NCBI GenBank assembly: GCA_964563545.1
Contig: CAZLXB010000006.1
Coordinates: 1 to 64,000 of the forward strand
Direction: 5' to 3'
DNA length: 64,000 nucleotides
Origin: Casp-actino8 sp964563545
Lineage (GTDB): Bacteria; Actinomycetota; Acidimicrobiia; Acidimicrobiales; Ilumatobacteraceae
The translations under genes were made by a program, and so were the position numbers. Every line of letters starts with the position of its first letter. The first letter of the stretch is position 1. The notes under the pieces are model-generated. The model was not told the DNA's origin, ran no database searches, and saw only the letters and a list, made by a program, of their open reading frames with translations. Of the stretch, positions 43,427 to 52,440 are shown piece by piece.

Positions 43427-46245
43427 GTGGTCTGCTCGCCCTCACGTACTCGAACGACATCGTGTTCGACGGTCTCGTCCAGGGTCTCGTCTACGCCCTC
43501 GTCGCCTTCGGTCTGCTGCTGATCTACCGCGCCACCGGCGTGATCAACTTCGCCCACGGCCAGATCGGGGCCTTCGGCGGTTATCTCATGGCCGTCTTCC
43601 AGATTCGCTACGACATCCCGTACGGGTTGTCGTTGCCGCTCGCTCTCGTGACGGGTGTCGTGATCGGTGCTGCGTCCGAACTCGTGTTGCGACGGCTCTT
43701 CACCCAGCCGCGACTTCTCTTGTTCGTGGCCACCCTCGGCCTCACGCAAGTGATCCAACTCCTCCAGCTACGACTTCCCATCGCCGACGAGGAGGCCACG
43801 AGCGTCACCTATCCGGTGCTCATCAGTGGCACGTGGGAAGTGGGTGGAATCACGCTCACCGGACCTCAGTTGTCGGTGCTGCTGATCGTTCCGGCACTGA
43901 TGTTCTTCCTCGGCTGGCTCGTGCACCGAAGTGCGTTCGGCATGCAGGTTCGCGCCACGGCCGACAACTTCTCGGCTGCGCAACTCGCGGGTATCGGTGT
44001 GCGCCGCGTTTCGACGATGGTGTGGGCTCTGGCCGGGCTCCTTGCCACCCTCAGCACTCTTCTCATCGCGCCATTGCAGGGTGGATCGCTCGGCGTGGTG
44101 CAGAACGCGCTCGGACCCAAGCTCCTGTTGCTCTCGCTGACCGCGGCGATGATCGGCCGGATGCGTTCTTTCAGCTGGACGCTCGTCGGTGGTCTCGTCG
44201 GTGGTCTCGTCGACCGGTTGCTCGTGACGTGGTCGATCAGCGGCGATCTGCCCGACGGTTCGAACATCGCCGTTCTCTTCCTGATCCTGCTCGTCGTCCT
44301 CTTCACCGTCGGTCGGAGACAGATCGCCGGTGAAGACGCCTGGCAATTGGCCACCAAGGTGCGGGCGGCGCGTGCCGAACTCACGAAACACCCGCTCTAT
44401 CGCGCGCTGACCGCGGTCGGCATCCTGATCCTCGTCGGACTGGCGTTGATCGTCCCGAGTCAGACCGACAAGGCGAGCGACTTACTGAAGTTCGCGGTGA
44501 TCCCGGTGTATCTGATCGTGGCCCTGTCGGTCACGGTCGTCACCGGTTGGGGTGGTCAGTTGTCGCTCGGGCAATTCGGCTTCGTGGCCCTCGGTTCGTA
44601 CATGACCGTCTATTACTCGCATGAACTTCCGTATCTCGTGTCGCTCGTACTCGGTGTGGCACTCGGCGTGGCGGCTGCGCTCGTGATCGGCGTACCAGCC
44701 TTGCGTGTGAAGGGTCTGTATCTCGCGGTCGTGACGCTCGGCTTCGGGCTTGCCATGCGCGCCTGGTTCATCGTGGCCGACAAGGTCTCGCCCGGTGGGG
44801 GAGGATCGGCACAGCTCGACGTCGATCGGGCCAAGGGTCTGCGACTCCTCTTTTGGACGGTCAAGGGCAAGAACTACGACGGTGTCTATTGGTTCAGCCT
44901 CTTCGTGGCGGCGATTGCCATCGTGCTCGTGTGGCGCATCCGTCGCACCGGAATCGGACGTTCGATCATCGCTACCCGCGATAACGAGAATTCGGCCGCC
45001 ACCTTCACGGTCTCGCCGACCCGGGCCAAGTTGATCGCCTTCGCCGTGTCGGGCGGACTCGCGGCCCTCGCTGGTGGGCTCATGCCGCTCGTGGCCAAGA
45101 ACGGCCAGTTCAAGATCGACGGATTGTCGTTCGACTTCGAGGAGTCACTGCGTGTCGTGGCCATCGCGGTGGTGGGCGGCGTCGGTTCGATCACGGGAGC
45201 CGTGCTCGGAACCCTCGTGGTGGTCGGCCTGCCGGTCGTCTTCGACGGAACGCAACAGGTACAACTCTTCGCCAGCGGCATCGGCATGTTGATCGTCCTC
45301 CTGTATTTCCCGAGTGGTCTGATCTCGATCGTCCATTCCGTGCGCGACAACCTTCTGTCGTACATCGCTCGCCGATCGCAATGGAAACCTCCGGTCCGGG
45401 AGACCGGCGCGACGCTCGCGAACCTCGGAACCTCGAGTCGCGTGACGACCGACGTCCTTCCGTTGCGCACCGACGGTCTGAACGTCACCCTCGGCGGGCG
45501 CACGATCGTGTCCGACGTGTCGCTCCAGGTGCGACCCGGCGAGATCGTCGGACTCATCGGGACCAACGGAGCTGGCAAGACCACCATCGTCAACGCGGTC
45601 TCGGGACTGGTTCCGTCCACCGGTGTCATCGAACTCTTCGGTCGTGATGTGTCGGCACTCCCGGCCTACCGACGCGCTCGTCTCGGACAGGGCCGCGCCT
45701 TCCAGAATGCACGACTCTTCGCATCGCTCACGGTGCGGGAAACGGTGATGGTGGCGCTCGAGTCCCGTCGACGTTCGCTTCTCGTCCCGTCTCTGCTCGC
45801 CCTGCCGCCCTCACCGCACCGTGAACGGCTCAGTCGGCGCGAGGCCGATGAGATCATCGGTTATCTCGGCCTCGGTCGATACGCCGATTCATTGATGAGC
45901 GAACTCTCGACCGGAACCCGCCGTATCGTCGAACTCGGCGCGCTGATCGCACTCGATTCGAAGTTGCTGCTCCTCGACGAACCCACGGCGGGTGTGGCCC
46001 AGCGCGAGACCGAAGCCTTTGCACCTCTGATCCGGACGATCAAGGACGAACTCGGAGCCGCGATCCTGATCATCGAACACGACATGCCGATGGTGATGTC
46101 GATCAGCGATCGGATCTACTGCCTCGAAGCCGGTCAGGTCATTGCGGAAGGCGATCCGGCTTCGGTGCGGACGAATCCGGCAGTGATCGCGAGTTATCTC
46201 GGAACCGACGAACGGGCGATCCAGCGCAGCGATACCGGATCGTGA
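43423..46245 (+). CDS. Fusion ABC transporter subunit LivH-LivM-LivG
   Basis: 940 residues. About 1-290 is a LivH permease (GLLLIYRATGVINFAHGQ), about 325-645 a LivM permease (VTGWGGQLSLGQFGFVALG, PALRVKGLYLAVVTLGFG), and about 680-940 a LivG ATPase with Walker A GTNGAGKTT from residue 713 and Walker B LLLLDEPTAGV. The ABC signature reads LSTGTRR instead of LSGGQ. Together with MFS-LivF (ATGA overlap) and the divergent binding protein it makes a complete importer from three polypeptides. LivM-LivG fusions are common in actinobacteria; the triple fusion is less so. Confidence 0.9.
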   Translation: MSGLLALTYSNDIVFDGLVQGLVYALVAFGLLLIYRATGVINFAHGQIGAFGGYLMAVFQIRYDIPYGLSLPLALVTGVVIGAASELVLRRLFTQPRLLLFVATLGLTQVIQLLQLRLPIADEEATSVTYPVLISGTWEVGGITLTGPQLSVLLIVPALMFFLGWLVHRSAFGMQVRATADNFSAAQLAGIGVRRVSTMVWALAGLLATLSTLLIAPLQGGSLGVVQNALGPKLLLLSLTAAMIGRMRSFSWTLVGGLVGGLVDRLLVTWSISGDLPDGSNIAVLFLILLVVLFTVGRRQIAGEDAWQLATKVRAARAELTKHPLYRALTAVGILILVGLALIVPSQTDKASDLLKFAVIPVYLIVALSVTVVTGWGGQLSLGQFGFVALGSYMTVYYSHELPYLVSLVLGVALGVAAALVIGVPALRVKGLYLAVVTLGFGLAMRAWFIVADKVSPGGGGSAQLDVDRAKGLRLLFWTVKGKNYDGVYWFSLFVAAIAIVLVWRIRRTGIGRSIIATRDNENSAATFTVSPTRAKLIAFAVSGGLAALAGGLMPLVAKNGQFKIDGLSFDFEESLRVVAIAVVGGVGSITGAVLGTLVVVGLPVVFDGTQQVQLFASGIGMLIVLLYFPSGLISIVHSVRDNLLSYIARRSQWKPPVRETGATLANLGTSSRVTTDVLPLRTDGLNVTLGGRTIVSDVSLQVRPGEIVGLIGTNGAGKTTIVNAVSGLVPSTGVIELFGRDVSALPAYRRARLGQGRAFQNARLFASLTVRETVMVALESRRRSLLVPSLLALPPSPHRERLSRREADEIIGYLGLGRYADSLMSELSTGTRRIVELGALIALDSKLLLLDEPTAGVAQRETEAFAPLIRTIKDELGAAILIIEHDMPMVMSISDRIYCLEAGQVIAEGDPASVRTNPAVIASYLGTDERAIQRSDTGS

Positions 46246-46249
46246 TCCG

Positions 46250-48358
46250 ATGACGTCGTCGTTCCCCCGCCTCCTCGCGCCGGGCCGAATCGCCGGACTC
46301 GAATTGACGAATCGCGTCTTCCTCCCGGCCATGGACATGAATCTGTGCGTCGAGGGTGAGATCAGCGACGGTGAAATCGCGCACTACACCGCGCGGGCCG
46401 CCGGAGGTACGGCCATGGTGATCACCGGTACCGGTGCGGTGGCCTGGCCCATCGGCGCCACGTCGCGCCATCAGCCGGCGTTCTCCGATGATCGCTACAT
46501 CCCGGGTCTGCGCCGACTCGCGGATTCGGTTCACGCCGTTGGTGGTCGTCTGTGCATGCAGATGTGCCATCACGGCAAGACCGCGAGCGTCGACACGGCC
46601 GATGATCGTCCGCAACTCGTGCCGTCGATCCCCGAAGGTTCACTCGACCTTTCGGCACTTCAGGACAACCCGGTGAACGAACTCATGGGGCTCGCCACTG
46701 CATCGCAGGGCAAGCGCGCCACCTACAAGGTCGCCGACGAGGACGATCTCGCCTGGGTCATCGATCAATTCGCCGCCGCCGCCCGCCGCATCAAGGCGGC
46801 AGGAGTCGACGCAGTCGAGATCCACGGCGCCCATGGATACCTCATCTCCACGTTCCTGTCGGCGGGATACAACAAACGTGACGACCGGTGGGGTGGTTCG
46901 CTCGAGAATCGCGCGCGACTCGCCTGTGAAGTCGTGCGGGCGGTCAAGCGCGAGGTCGGCCCCGATTTCCCGGTTCTCGTTCGGTTGAATGGATTCGAGT
47001 ACGGACTCGAAGGCGGACTCACACCCGACGAGACCGCGGCGGCGGCGGTACTCATCGAGGCAGCCGGAGCCGATGCCATCCATGTGTCGGCCAACGCGCA
47101 CAATCCCTTCGCCGATTTCACCGAGGGTCCGCTGCCGGCGGCGGTCGGCCAATATCGTGAATTCGCGCGCGCGGTGAAGCAGCGGGTGTCGGTCCCCGTG
47201 GTCGCCGTCGGTCGGATGCTTCCCGAGATGGCCGAGGAGATGCTCGCCGCCGGCGATTGCGACTTCGTCTCGATGGGGCGCCAGTTGCTCGCCGATCCGG
47301 ATCTGGTGGCCAAGTTGCGCACCGGCGCGCGGCGCTCGGTCCGTCCCTGCATCAACTGCTACGTGTGCGTCGAGCAGAACTTCTTCGATGGCACGCCGAA
47401 GTGCGCGGTGAATCCGGCGCTCGGACACGAGGAGAAGGCCCGCCTCGACAAGTTCGATTCGGCGCGCCACGTGGTCGTGATCGGTGGCGGTCCGGCCGGC
47501 CTCGAAGCGGCGCGAGTAGCGGCCGAACGTGGCGCGCTCGTGACTCTCATCGAGAAAAGCGGTCGACTCGGCGGCACGGTTTGGTTCTCGCAACTCACCA
47601 CACCCGCCAATGCGCAACTCGTCGATTGGCTCACCCACGAAGTCGAGCGATTGGGTGTGAACGTCCAACTCGGCACCGAGGCCACGGTCGAGATGATCCG
47701 CGCGCTCGCGCCCGACGCGGTGATCGTGGCGACCGGTGCCCGTCGCGGCAAGCCGGCCGTGCCGGGAGCCGATCTGCCGCACGTTCTCACGGGCGACACG
47801 TTGCGAGCGCTGATCACCGGCGAGTCGGGTGCGGGTTCGATCGGAGCACTCGCGCGAGTGGCCGTTTCGGCCGGACGATTGGCCGGGGTGTTGAATTCCG
47901 CCGATCGCATCCGCTCGCTTTCCAAGGTGTGGATGCCGGTGGGCAAACGAGTCGTGGTGATCGGGGGATCGCTCGTGGGTCTCGAGTTGGCCGAATTCCT
48001 CGCCGAACGCGGTCGGCAGGTGACCGTTCTCGAAAGCGGTTCGCACATGGGTCTGCCCATGGCCATGCCGCGTCGATGGACGGCGGTGCGTCGGGCCACC
48101 CAACACGGAGTGACCCTCGTGCGTCAGGCCACCGTGGTCTCGATCGGTAAGGCGGCCGTTCGCTATCGGCTCGGCGAACAGGAATTCGAGGCCCGCGGCG
48201 ACACGGTCGTCGTGGCGTCGGAAGTGGAACCCGACACGGGATTCGCTGATCGCCTGCGCGCCGCCGGACTCGCAGTGTCGGTGGTGGGCGACGCCCAGGA
48301 CGTCGGTTACATCGAAGGTGCGATGCACTCGGCATTCGAGGTGGCGCGTGCCATCTGA
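46250..48358 (+). CDS. Old-yellow-enzyme/iron-sulfur flavoprotein oxidoreductase (FadH/BaiCD-like)
   Basis: 702 residues. N-terminal FMN barrel (1-360; RLCMQMCHHGKT, EIHGAHGYLISTFLSAGYNKRDD), a 4Fe-4S motif Cys367-x2-Cys370-x2-Cys373-x11-Cys385, then FAD and NAD(P) binding domains (VVIGGGPAGLEAARVA). This is the architecture of 2,4-dienoyl-CoA reductase and of BaiCD/BaiH, which act on 3-oxo-4,5- and 6,7-enes of bile acids. It follows the transporter by 4 bases and precedes a CoA ligase, so a reductive step on an imported unsaturated substrate is likely. Confidence 0.87.
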   Translation: MTSSFPRLLAPGRIAGLELTNRVFLPAMDMNLCVEGEISDGEIAHYTARAAGGTAMVITGTGAVAWPIGATSRHQPAFSDDRYIPGLRRLADSVHAVGGRLCMQMCHHGKTASVDTADDRPQLVPSIPEGSLDLSALQDNPVNELMGLATASQGKRATYKVADEDDLAWVIDQFAAAARRIKAAGVDAVEIHGAHGYLISTFLSAGYNKRDDRWGGSLENRARLACEVVRAVKREVGPDFPVLVRLNGFEYGLEGGLTPDETAAAAVLIEAAGADAIHVSANAHNPFADFTEGPLPAAVGQYREFARAVKQRVSVPVVAVGRMLPEMAEEMLAAGDCDFVSMGRQLLADPDLVAKLRTGARRSVRPCINCYVCVEQNFFDGTPKCAVNPALGHEEKARLDKFDSARHVVVIGGGPAGLEAARVAAERGALVTLIEKSGRLGGTVWFSQLTTPANAQLVDWLTHEVERLGVNVQLGTEATVEMIRALAPDAVIVATGARRGKPAVPGADLPHVLTGDTLRALITGESGAGSIGALARVAVSAGRLAGVLNSADRIRSLSKVWMPVGKRVVVIGGSLVGLELAEFLAERGRQVTVLESGSHMGLPMAMPRRWTAVRRATQHGVTLVRQATVVSIGKAAVRYRLGEQEFEARGDTVVVASEVEPDTGFADRLRAAGLAVSVVGDAQDVGYIEGAMHSAFEVARAI

Positions 48359-50054
48359 ATCCAACGCAGTGGTCGAACCGACTTTCGCCGATCACGTCCG
48401 GGCCCGAGTCGACGACGACAACATCGCCGTGAAGTTCGGCGACACCACGATGACCTATCGGGTCTGGTGTGCCGAGGTCGCCCGACGCGCGGCGTGGTGG
48501 CGCCGTCGAATGGCGAGCCGCCCGTCCGGCGCCCCGGCCCATCTCGGGATCCTGCTCGACAACACTCCGGAGTTCACCATGTGGCTCGGGGCTGCCGCGG
48601 TATGCGGTGCCACGGTCGTGGGGATCAACCCGACCCGTCGCGGTGCCGAGCTCGCGCGCGACATCACGCACACCGATTGTCAGGCGATCGTGACCGAAAG
48701 TTCCCAGATTGCCTTGCTTGAAGGTCTCGATCTCGGTGCGGCATCCGATGCGGTGCTCGATACCGACTCCGATTCGTACCGATCGGAGCTCGCGCCATTC
48801 GATGGCGCGAGCCTGCCCACGGCCGCCGAAATTCCGATCGACCCGGCGTCCACGTTTCTGCTCCTCTTCACATCGGGGACGAGCGGTGCGCCCAAGGCTG
48901 TGATCACGAGTCACCGTCGGCTGAACTTCGTCGCCGGTTCGATGTGCATGATCACCGAGCTCGGTCCCGACGACGTCACGTACATCGCCATGCCGCTCTT
49001 CCACTCGAACGCCCTCTTCACCGGCTGGGCTCCGTCACTGGTGGCCGGCGCCGCGGTGGCGCTGCGACGCAAATTCTCGGCCTCGGAGTTCCTTCCCGAT
49101 GTTCGGCGTTACGGCGCGACGTACTTCAACTACGTAGGTAAGCCGCTCGCCTACATACTCGCCACGCCGGAGTCCCCGGACGACGCCGACAATCCCCTGC
49201 GCCGCGGTTTCGGCAACGAGGGTTCGGAGGCCGACATCGCCCGCTTCGCCGAACGCTTCGGGTGCAAACTCACCGATGGCTACGGGCAGACCGAGACCGG
49301 CGCCTCGATCGTGCGAGTCCCGGGCATGCCGGCCGGTTCGCTCGGTGTGGCCGCCCAGCCGTCGATCTCGGTTCGCCATCCGGAGACGGGGGAGGAGTGC
49401 CCGCGAGCGCGCTTCGATGCCGAGGGTCGCCTCCTGAACGCCGAAGAGGCGACGGGCGAGATCGTGAACGCCGGTGGGGGAACCTTCGAGGGGTACTGGC
49501 GCAACGACGAAGCGAATCGCGAACGTCTTCGCGATGGCGCGTACTGGACGGGCGACCTTGCGTACCGCGACGCCGACGGTTTCTTCTATTTCGCCGGTCG
49601 CACGGCCGAGTGGATTCGTGTGGACGGTGAGAACTTCGCCGGCGCTCCAGTCGAGCGAATTCTCATGCGCCATCCCGACGTGATCCTCGCCGCGGTCTAC
49701 GGGGTGCCCGATGCCGAGATCGGTGATCGGGTGATGGCGGCGATCCAACTCGTGCCCGGTCGTCGCTTCGACCCGACCGAGTTCGCGGAGTTCCTCGCCG
49801 GTCAATCCGATCTGGGTCCCAAATGGGTTCCCACTTACGTGCAGATCGTCGAGGAATTCCCCATGACCCAGACCAACAAGGTCGTCAAACGCGAACTCGT
49901 GAAGCGTCGTTGGCACGATGCCGAGACCGATTCGACGTCCGAGTTGTGGTACCGCCCGGGCAAGGCCATCGAGTTCTCTCGCTTCGATCTCGCCGCGGCG
50001 ACGGAGCTACGCCAGCGCTTCGCGGATCGCGGTCGCGCCGCGTTACTCGACTGA
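48348..50054 (+). CDS. Acyl-CoA synthetase, FadD17-like
   Basis: 568 residues from GTG 48348 (11-base overlap with the previous gene); GTG 48369 is a second choice. Adenylate-forming motifs: LLFTSGTSGAPKAV, GYGQTETGAS, YWTGDLAYRDADGFFYFAGR and a C-terminal TQTNKVVKRELV Lys. It activates a carboxylic acid to its CoA thioester. It is clearly paralogous to the ligase at 52441-54102 (shared INPTRRGAEL and RRKFSAS segments). Both resemble the FadD17/FadD19 group that loads steroid side chains; exact substrate unknown. Confidence 0.86.
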   Translation: MPSESNAVVEPTFADHVRARVDDDNIAVKFGDTTMTYRVWCAEVARRAAWWRRRMASRPSGAPAHLGILLDNTPEFTMWLGAAAVCGATVVGINPTRRGAELARDITHTDCQAIVTESSQIALLEGLDLGAASDAVLDTDSDSYRSELAPFDGASLPTAAEIPIDPASTFLLLFTSGTSGAPKAVITSHRRLNFVAGSMCMITELGPDDVTYIAMPLFHSNALFTGWAPSLVAGAAVALRRKFSASEFLPDVRRYGATYFNYVGKPLAYILATPESPDDADNPLRRGFGNEGSEADIARFAERFGCKLTDGYGQTETGASIVRVPGMPAGSLGVAAQPSISVRHPETGEECPRARFDAEGRLLNAEEATGEIVNAGGGTFEGYWRNDEANRERLRDGAYWTGDLAYRDADGFFYFAGRTAEWIRVDGENFAGAPVERILMRHPDVILAAVYGVPDAEIGDRVMAAIQLVPGRRFDPTEFAEFLAGQSDLGPKWVPTYVQIVEEFPMTQTNKVVKRELVKRRWHDAETDSTSELWYRPGKAIEFSRFDLAAATELRQRFADRGRAALLD

Positions 50055-50066
50055 CTCCGCGCTGGT

Positions 50067-51041
50067 TTAGGGACGCAGGGCGATCTTGCCGGCGACCTTG
50101 CGATCCTCGAGATCCTTCAACGCCTGAGCCGCTTGTTCGAGTGGATACGTCGTTGGTTCGACCGGACGCAGTCGTCCCTCGTCGATCAGCGCGAGCACTT
50201 TGGCGAGCATGCGGTCGTTGAGTCCGGGGTTCTTGCCGGCCCATCCACCCCAGTCGACACCGGTGACACGTCGATTGCGCAGGAGCACCTGGTTGGCCGG
50301 CAACTTCGGGATTCCGGCCACGAATCCGATCACGAGGTATTGGCCGTCGTCGCCGAGCGCGCGCAGACACGTCTCGCCGATTTCGCCACCCACCGGGTCG
50401 TAGATGTAGTCGACTCCACCGCCGGCGATGCGCTTGGCCTCCTCCTTGATCTCGTCGGGGGAGAGTCGTGAATCGATGACAGCCACCGCGCCGCGTTCGC
50501 GCGCGAGTTCGCGTTTCTCGTCGGTCGACGCCACCGCGATGACCTGCAGCCCGAGTGCGTGACCCACGTCGACGGCTCCAAGACCGACGCCACTGCCGGC
50601 ACCGAGCACCAGGAGCCACCGACCGGATTCGACGTGGGCTCGCTCCACGAGGGCGAACCAAGCCGTGAGATAACTCTGCATGAAGGTCGCGGCCTGTCCG
50701 TCGGTGAGGCGGTCGGGGAGCACCATCACCCGCTTGGCCGCCACCACGACCTCGTCGGCGAAGCCGCCCAGTCCGACATTGGCAAAGACGCGTGTCCCGA
50801 CGGCGATGTCGGTCACGTCGGGTGCGACTTCCACCACCCGACCAACCACCTCCATACCGGGTACGAACGGGACAGGCGGCTTGATCTGATACTTGCCCTG
50901 TACGAAGAGCGCGTCGACGAAGTTGACCCCGCAGGCCGAGACCGTGATGCGGACGCACGATGGGAACAGATCGGGTGACGGACGTTCCTCGATCACCAGT
51001 TGGTCGAGGGGAGCGAACTGTTGGCAGACGACGGCGCGCAT
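50067..51041 (-). CDS. Zinc-independent quinone oxidoreductase (MDR family)
   Basis: 324 residues, medium-chain dehydrogenase/reductase fold of the NADPH:quinone oxidoreductase type: SACGVNFVDALFVQGKY, PFVPGMEVVGRV, GAGSGVGLGAVDVGHALG nucleotide loop and YDPVGGEIGETCLRAL. No structural-zinc cysteine cluster. It reduces quinones or enoyl/enone substrates with NADPH. It is divergent from the 3-alpha-HSD-like SDR, with an imperfect copy of the region's palindrome in the 75-base gap. It converges on the CoA ligase gene at 12 bases distance. Confidence 0.87.
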   Translation of the reverse strand: MRAVVCQQFAPLDQLVIEERPSPDLFPSCVRITVSACGVNFVDALFVQGKYQIKPPVPFVPGMEVVGRVVEVAPDVTDIAVGTRVFANVGLGGFADEVVVAAKRVMVLPDRLTDGQAATFMQSYLTAWFALVERAHVESGRWLLVLGAGSGVGLGAVDVGHALGLQVIAVASTDEKRELARERGAVAVIDSRLSPDEIKEEAKRIAGGGVDYIYDPVGGEIGETCLRALGDDGQYLVIGFVAGIPKLPANQVLLRNRRVTGVDWGGWAGKNPGLNDRMLAKVLALIDEGRLRPVEPTTYPLEQAAQALKDLEDRKVAGKIALRP

Positions 51042-51058
51042 GGGTGAACCGTACGTGA

Positions 51059-51076
51059 TCTGACACACTGGTCGGA
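51059..51076. promoter_or_regulatory. Imperfect copy of the TCTGAC palindrome
   Basis: TCTGAC-N6-GTCGGA: the left half-site is perfect, the right has one mismatch and the spacer is one base longer than at the four perfect sites. It lies 18 bases before the quinone oxidoreductase ATG and 41 bases before the SDR ATG, the same kind of divergent position as the others. A weak site of the same regulator is possible. Confidence 0.4.
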
Positions 51077-51116
51077 AGACGGCGGGACGAGGTACACCGA
51101 CACCGGAGGAGGGAAC

Positions 51117-51899
51117 ATGAAGACCATCTGTGTCACGGGGTCGGCTTCGGGAATCGGGGCGGCGACCGCCGAGTTGTTGCGTGCCGACGGCCACCGCGTG
51201 ATCGGGGTCGATCGGCGCGATGCCGACGTGGAAGGTGATCTCTCGAAGCCGGCCGATCGGACGCGGATCGTCGACGAAGTGACCCGTGCCTGCGACGGTC
51301 GACTCGACGGCCTCGTGCCTTGTGCCGGTGTGAGCACACCGGCACCGAATTCACTCATCGTGTCGGTCAACTACTTCGGGACACTCGCCGTGGTGAACGG
51401 ACTGCGTCCGGTGCTCGCCCGTGGCACCGATCCCGCGGTCGTGATGATCTCCTCGAATTCGACCACGATGACGCCGGGACTTCCGGTCGAAGAGGCCATG
51501 CGCTATCTGAATTCCGACGAGGCGAGTGTGCTCGAGCGATTCTCCGCACCCGATGGATTCCTCGCCTACCCGGCCGGCAAATTGGCCATCGCCTTCTGGG
51601 TGCGCATGAATGCCGGGACTCCCGACTGGATCGGCTCGGGAATCCGCCTGAACGCGGTCGCACCCGGAGTCATCGACACCGGAATGACCCGTCCGCTACT
51701 CGACATCCCCGGGGTCAAGGAATCGCTCGAGCACATCCCGATCCCCTTGAAGCGCTGGGGTCGGCCCGACGAGATCGCGCGGGCGATCCGCTTCCTCCTG
51801 TCGGCGGACTCGTCGTACGTGGTCGGTCAGGTGTTGTTCGTCGACGGTGGTACCGACGCGTTGCTCCAGCCCACTGCCCATCCGCACCCGCTGCCGTAG
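51117..51899 (+). CDS. SDR resembling 3-alpha-hydroxysteroid dehydrogenase/carbonyl reductase
   Basis: 260 residues. Cofactor motif TGSASGIG (7-14), Asp31-Arg33 region favouring NAD, Ser112/113 and catalytic Tyr151-x3-Lys155 (AYPAGK). The N-terminal GHRVIGVDRRDADVEGDLS, VSVNYFG and GIRLNAVAPGVIDTGM stretches closely recall the Comamonas 3-alpha-HSD/CR enzyme that interconverts 3-alpha-hydroxy and 3-keto steroids. A strong GGAGGAGGG ribosome site precedes the ATG. Specificity is inferred from these segments and from the steroid locus. Confidence 0.8.
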   Translation: MKTICVTGSASGIGAATAELLRADGHRVIGVDRRDADVEGDLSKPADRTRIVDEVTRACDGRLDGLVPCAGVSTPAPNSLIVSVNYFGTLAVVNGLRPVLARGTDPAVVMISSNSTTMTPGLPVEEAMRYLNSDEASVLERFSAPDGFLAYPAGKLAIAFWVRMNAGTPDWIGSGIRLNAVAPGVIDTGMTRPLLDIPGVKESLEHIPIPLKRWGRPDEIARAIRFLLSADSSYVVGQVLFVDGGTDALLQPTAHPHPLP

Positions 51900-51917
51900 A
51901 AGACCCGAGGATCCACC

Positions 51918-52439
51918 ATGTTGCGCGACACCGATCCGACCGCCTGGCTCGTGGCCTCCGAGGACATCCGACAATTGGCGAGTCGCTACGCGATCTTTTA
52001 CGGCGCCCGCGATCTCGACCGACTCGTCGAACTATTCGTGCCCGACATCAAGGTCAGTCGCGAGACGAGTGGCCGCGCGGCTCTTCGAGCCGCATTCGAC
52101 GAACAGTTCGCCGGTCTCGGTCGGGTGATCCTTCAGGTGAACAACCATCTGATCGACGTCGCCGACCACGACAACGCGACCGGCATCGTGTCGTGCCGCG
52201 GCGAGATCGAGGACGCGGCGGGTCGATGGATCGTCCATCAGATCCAGTATCACGACACCTACCGACGAGTCGACGGTCGCTGGGGATTCGCCAAGCGCAA
52301 GCACCTTCTCTGGTACGGACACGACATGCCCAATCCACCGGTCGGTCTTCCGGACGCCAATTGGCCGGCCAATCAGACGGGTAAAGGTGAATTGCCGGAG
52401 TGCCTCGAGTCGTGGCAGGAGTGGTCGAAGGGGCGTTGA
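51918..52439 (+). CDS. SnoaL-like (NTF2 superfamily) protein
   Basis: 173 residues, single alpha+beta cone of the NTF2/SnoaL type: IRQLASRYAIFYGARDLDRLVELFVPD at the start and an HQIQYHDTYRRVDGRWGFAKR strand pair near the end. The superfamily includes ketosteroid isomerase, steroid dehydratases and polyketide cyclases. It directly follows the 3-alpha-HSD-like gene (18 bases, GAGGA ribosome site), so an isomerase or dehydratase acting on the same steroid is plausible. A catalytic role is not proven. Confidence 0.78.
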   Translation: MLRDTDPTAWLVASEDIRQLASRYAIFYGARDLDRLVELFVPDIKVSRETSGRAALRAAFDEQFAGLGRVILQVNNHLIDVADHDNATGIVSCRGEIEDAAGRWIVHQIQYHDTYRRVDGRWGFAKRKHLLWYGHDMPNPPVGLPDANWPANQTGKGELPECLESWQEWSKGR

Positions 52440-52440
52440 G

